Both the position numbers and the translations under genes were made by a program. Shown piece after piece: positions 5,326 to 6,506 of a DNA stretch of 6,506 nt. The notes under the pieces were generated by a model. The model saw only the letters and a list, made by a program, of their open reading frames with translations, ran no database searches and was not told where the DNA came from. How positions within the stretch are numbered: the stretch's first letter is position 1; each line of letters begins with the position of its first letter. The DNA is from Flavobacteriaceae bacterium (GTDB lineage Bacteria; Bacteroidota; Bacteroidia; Flavobacteriales; Flavobacteriaceae): NCBI GenBank assembly GCA_947458575.1, contig CANHBE010000150.1, positions 1 through 6,506 on the forward strand. Direction: 5' to 3'.

Positions 5326-6506
5326 CTAAGATAGTAGCTATTACCCAAGCTCGTTATAATTCATCAAGATTACCAGGAAAGGTTCTTTTGAAAATTGGAG
5401 ATAAGACGCTTCTTCAAATACATCTTGAGAGAATTTTGAAATCGAAAAAAATCGAGACAATTATCTTGGCAACAACGTTTGAGCAGCAGTCTGATCAATT
5501 GATTGGCATAGCCAGATTTTTGAATGTTGCTTCATTTCAAGGGTCAACTGAGAATGTGTTAGACCGATTCTATAAATCCGCTAAAGATCACAAGCCTGAT
5601 TATGTGGTCCGACTTACATCAGATTGTCCGTTAGTTGATTCGGCAATTATTGATCAAGTTGTAGAAAAATGTATTTCCGGTAGATATGATTATTGTTCCA
5701 ATACGCTGAATCCAACTTTTCCTGATGGAATGGATGTGGAGGTCATGAAATTTAGTGCCTTGGAGGAGGCTTGGCACAATGCAATAAAGATTTCGGACAA
5801 AGAGCATGTTACTCCATTTATTTGGAGCAATTCGACATTGAAAGGAGGAGTTTTATTCAAAAGTTCAAATTTTGAGAATGCAGATGACCTATCACAAATT
5901 AGATTAACAGTTGACGAGCCAGAAGACTTTGAGTTGATCAGTGAGCTTGTTCTTACCTTAGGGGATGATAAGCCCTGGAAAGCTTATGTAGATTATTTAA
6001 CCGGGAATCCAAAGACGCAAACTATAAATTCAAAATTCAAAAGAAACGAAGGATATATGAAATCAATTCAATTCGAAAAAGTGCGACTTCGATCCATTAC
6101 TAATTTTTCTAATTCCAATTCTTATCGATCTAAAATACACAACCTGATACCTGGGGGTGCCCATACCTACTCGAAGGGGGATGATCAATTTCCAGAGCTG
6201 TCACCTGCAGCTATTGCTTACGGGAAAGGCTCACACGTTTGGGATATTGATGGAAATGAATACCTCGATTGCTCCATGGGCCTTACTTCTGTAAGCTTGG
6301 GTCATGCCTATGAACCCGTAGTGAATAAAGTAAAGGAAGAATTGGAGAGGGGGGTAAATTTTCAACGCCCATCTTATCTGGAGATGGAAATGGCTGAAAA
6401 ATTTCTTTCTCTGGTGCCACAGCATAACATGGTCAAGTTTGCAAAGAATGGATCAATTGTAACCACTGCTGCAGTGAAAATTGCAAGGGCGTATACAGGA
6501 AGAAAG
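5322..6506 (+). CDS. Bifunctional protein: SpsF/PseF-like cytidylyltransferase fused to class III (GSA aminomutase-like) aminotransferase, 3' end outside window
   Basis: The frame is open for 395 codons from the ATG (within ATGA, overlapping the upstream stop) to the window end. Residues 1-230 form a complete CTP-dependent sugar-acid cytidylyltransferase: ITQARYNSSRLPGKVL (7-22, nucleotide-binding), RLTSDCPLVD (97-106), FPDGMDVEV (133-141), KEHVTPF (160-166) and RLTVDEPED (194-202). This domain should make a CMP-activated nonulosonic acid. Residues about 231-262 are a polar linker. From about 263 the protein becomes the N-terminal region of a PLP-dependent class III aminotransferase resembling glutamate-1-semialdehyde aminomutase: IPGGAHTYSKG (276-286), VWDIDGNEYLD (306-316), LGHAYEPV and KNGSIVTTAA (375-384, the PLP-phosphate loop region). 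The PLP lysine would lie beyond the window; a full-length protein near 670-690 residues is expected. The aminotransferase is probably an amino-sugar enzyme rather than HemL, given its fusion and setting. An internal ATG at 6057 could also start a separate aminotransferase. Confidence 0.9.
   Translation, partial: MTKIVAITQARYNSSRLPGKVLLKIGDKTLLQIHLERILKSKKIETIILATTFEQQSDQLIGIARFLNVASFQGSTENVLDRFYKSAKDHKPDYVVRLTSDCPLVDSAIIDQVVEKCISGRYDYCSNTLNPTFPDGMDVEVMKFSALEEAWHNAIKISDKEHVTPFIWSNSTLKGGVLFKSSNFENADDLSQIRLTVDEPEDFELISELVLTLGDDKPWKAYVDYLTGNPKTQTINSKFKRNEGYMKSIQFEKVRLRSITNFSNSNSYRSKIHNLIPGGAHTYSKGDDQFPELSPAAIAYGKGSHVWDIDGNEYLDCSMGLTSVSLGHAYEPVVNKVKEELERGVNFQRPSYLEMEMAEKFLSLVPQHNMVKFAKNGSIVTTAAVKIARAYTGRK
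6042..6059 (+). other. Possible internal start of a standalone aminotransferase (Met246 of the fusion)
   Basis: ATG at 6057-6059 falls in the linker between the two domains. It is preceded by a purine-rich GAAGGA (6048-6053), only three bases from the ATG. A protein beginning here would have a normal-looking aminotransferase N-terminus, with the IPGG motif about 31 residues in. There is no stop codon anywhere between the two domains, so a fusion is the default reading. The spacing is short for a Shine-Dalgarno and other starts in the window lack one, so this is only a candidate. Confidence 0.25.

Noticed and set aside
6231..6425. Antisense frame near the window end
   Set aside because: It lies opposite the conserved aminotransferase N-terminal region (DIDGNEY, LGHAYEP), which is clearly coding on the plus strand.
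5326..6506. A long gene-free stretch after the aldo/keto reductase
   Set aside because: It looks empty only because the frame starting at 5322 has no stop inside the window; codon-by-codon reading shows continuous coding.
5322..6506. HemL (heme-pathway glutamate-1-semialdehyde aminomutase) as the identity of the C-terminal domain
   Set aside because: Fusion to a cytidylyltransferase, the IPGGAHTYSKG variant of the N-terminal motif and the sugar-locus setting argue for a sugar-pathway aminotransferase instead.
1..6506. tRNA, rRNA, CRISPR, insertion sequence or terminator
   Set aside because: Nearly all bases are in coding frames, and I saw no repeat arrays, transposase motifs, cloverleaf-like sequence or GC hairpin with a T-run.

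Overview
The window is an interior piece of a bacterial surface-polysaccharide (capsule, O-antigen or glycoprotein glycan) sugar-nucleotide locus. Every supported gene lies on the plus strand, tightly packed. The DNA is AT-rich, and the start codons have almost no Shine-Dalgarno sequence in front of them. With the protein style, this suggests a Bacteroidota member or a similar low-GC Gram-negative environmental bacterium. That assignment is an inference; there is no rRNA or other marker gene in the window.

Layout: (1) 1-749, the 3' two-thirds of gmd (GDP-mannose 4,6-dehydratase), cut by the window edge. (2) 749-1678, fcl (GDP-L-fucose synthase), overlapping gmd by one base. These two convert GDP-mannose to GDP-L-fucose. 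(3) After a 39-base spacer comes a pseudaminic-acid-type nonulosonate cassette: pseB (1718-2728, UDP-GlcNAc 4,6-dehydratase/5-epimerase), pseC (2734-3927, PLP aminotransferase), a GNAT acetyltransferase in the PseH position (3932-4465, GTG start), an aldo/keto reductase with an intact catalytic tetrad (4465-5325), and an open frame at 5322-6506 that runs off the window.

That last frame is the most notable feature. It has no stop codon for 395 codons. Its first ~230 residues are a complete SpsF/PseF-like CTP-dependent cytidylyltransferase. After a ~30-residue linker it continues in frame into the N-terminal part of a class III (glutamate-1-semialdehyde aminomutase-like) PLP aminotransferase. 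It therefore appears to encode a bifunctional nucleotidyltransferase-aminotransferase.

How the genes fit together: PseB, PseC and the acetyltransferase would turn UDP-GlcNAc into a UDP-2,4-diacetamido-2,4,6-trideoxyhexose. The UDP-sugar hydrolase (PseG) and nonulosonate synthase (PseI/NeuB) needed next are not in the window and are expected downstream. The cytidylyltransferase domain would CMP-activate the final nine-carbon sugar. The aldo/keto reductase and the fused aminotransferase are not part of the classical CMP-pseudaminate pathway. They point either to a modified nonulosonate or to another dedicated sugar made by the same operon. Fucose and this acidic sugar are likely both components of the same glycan.
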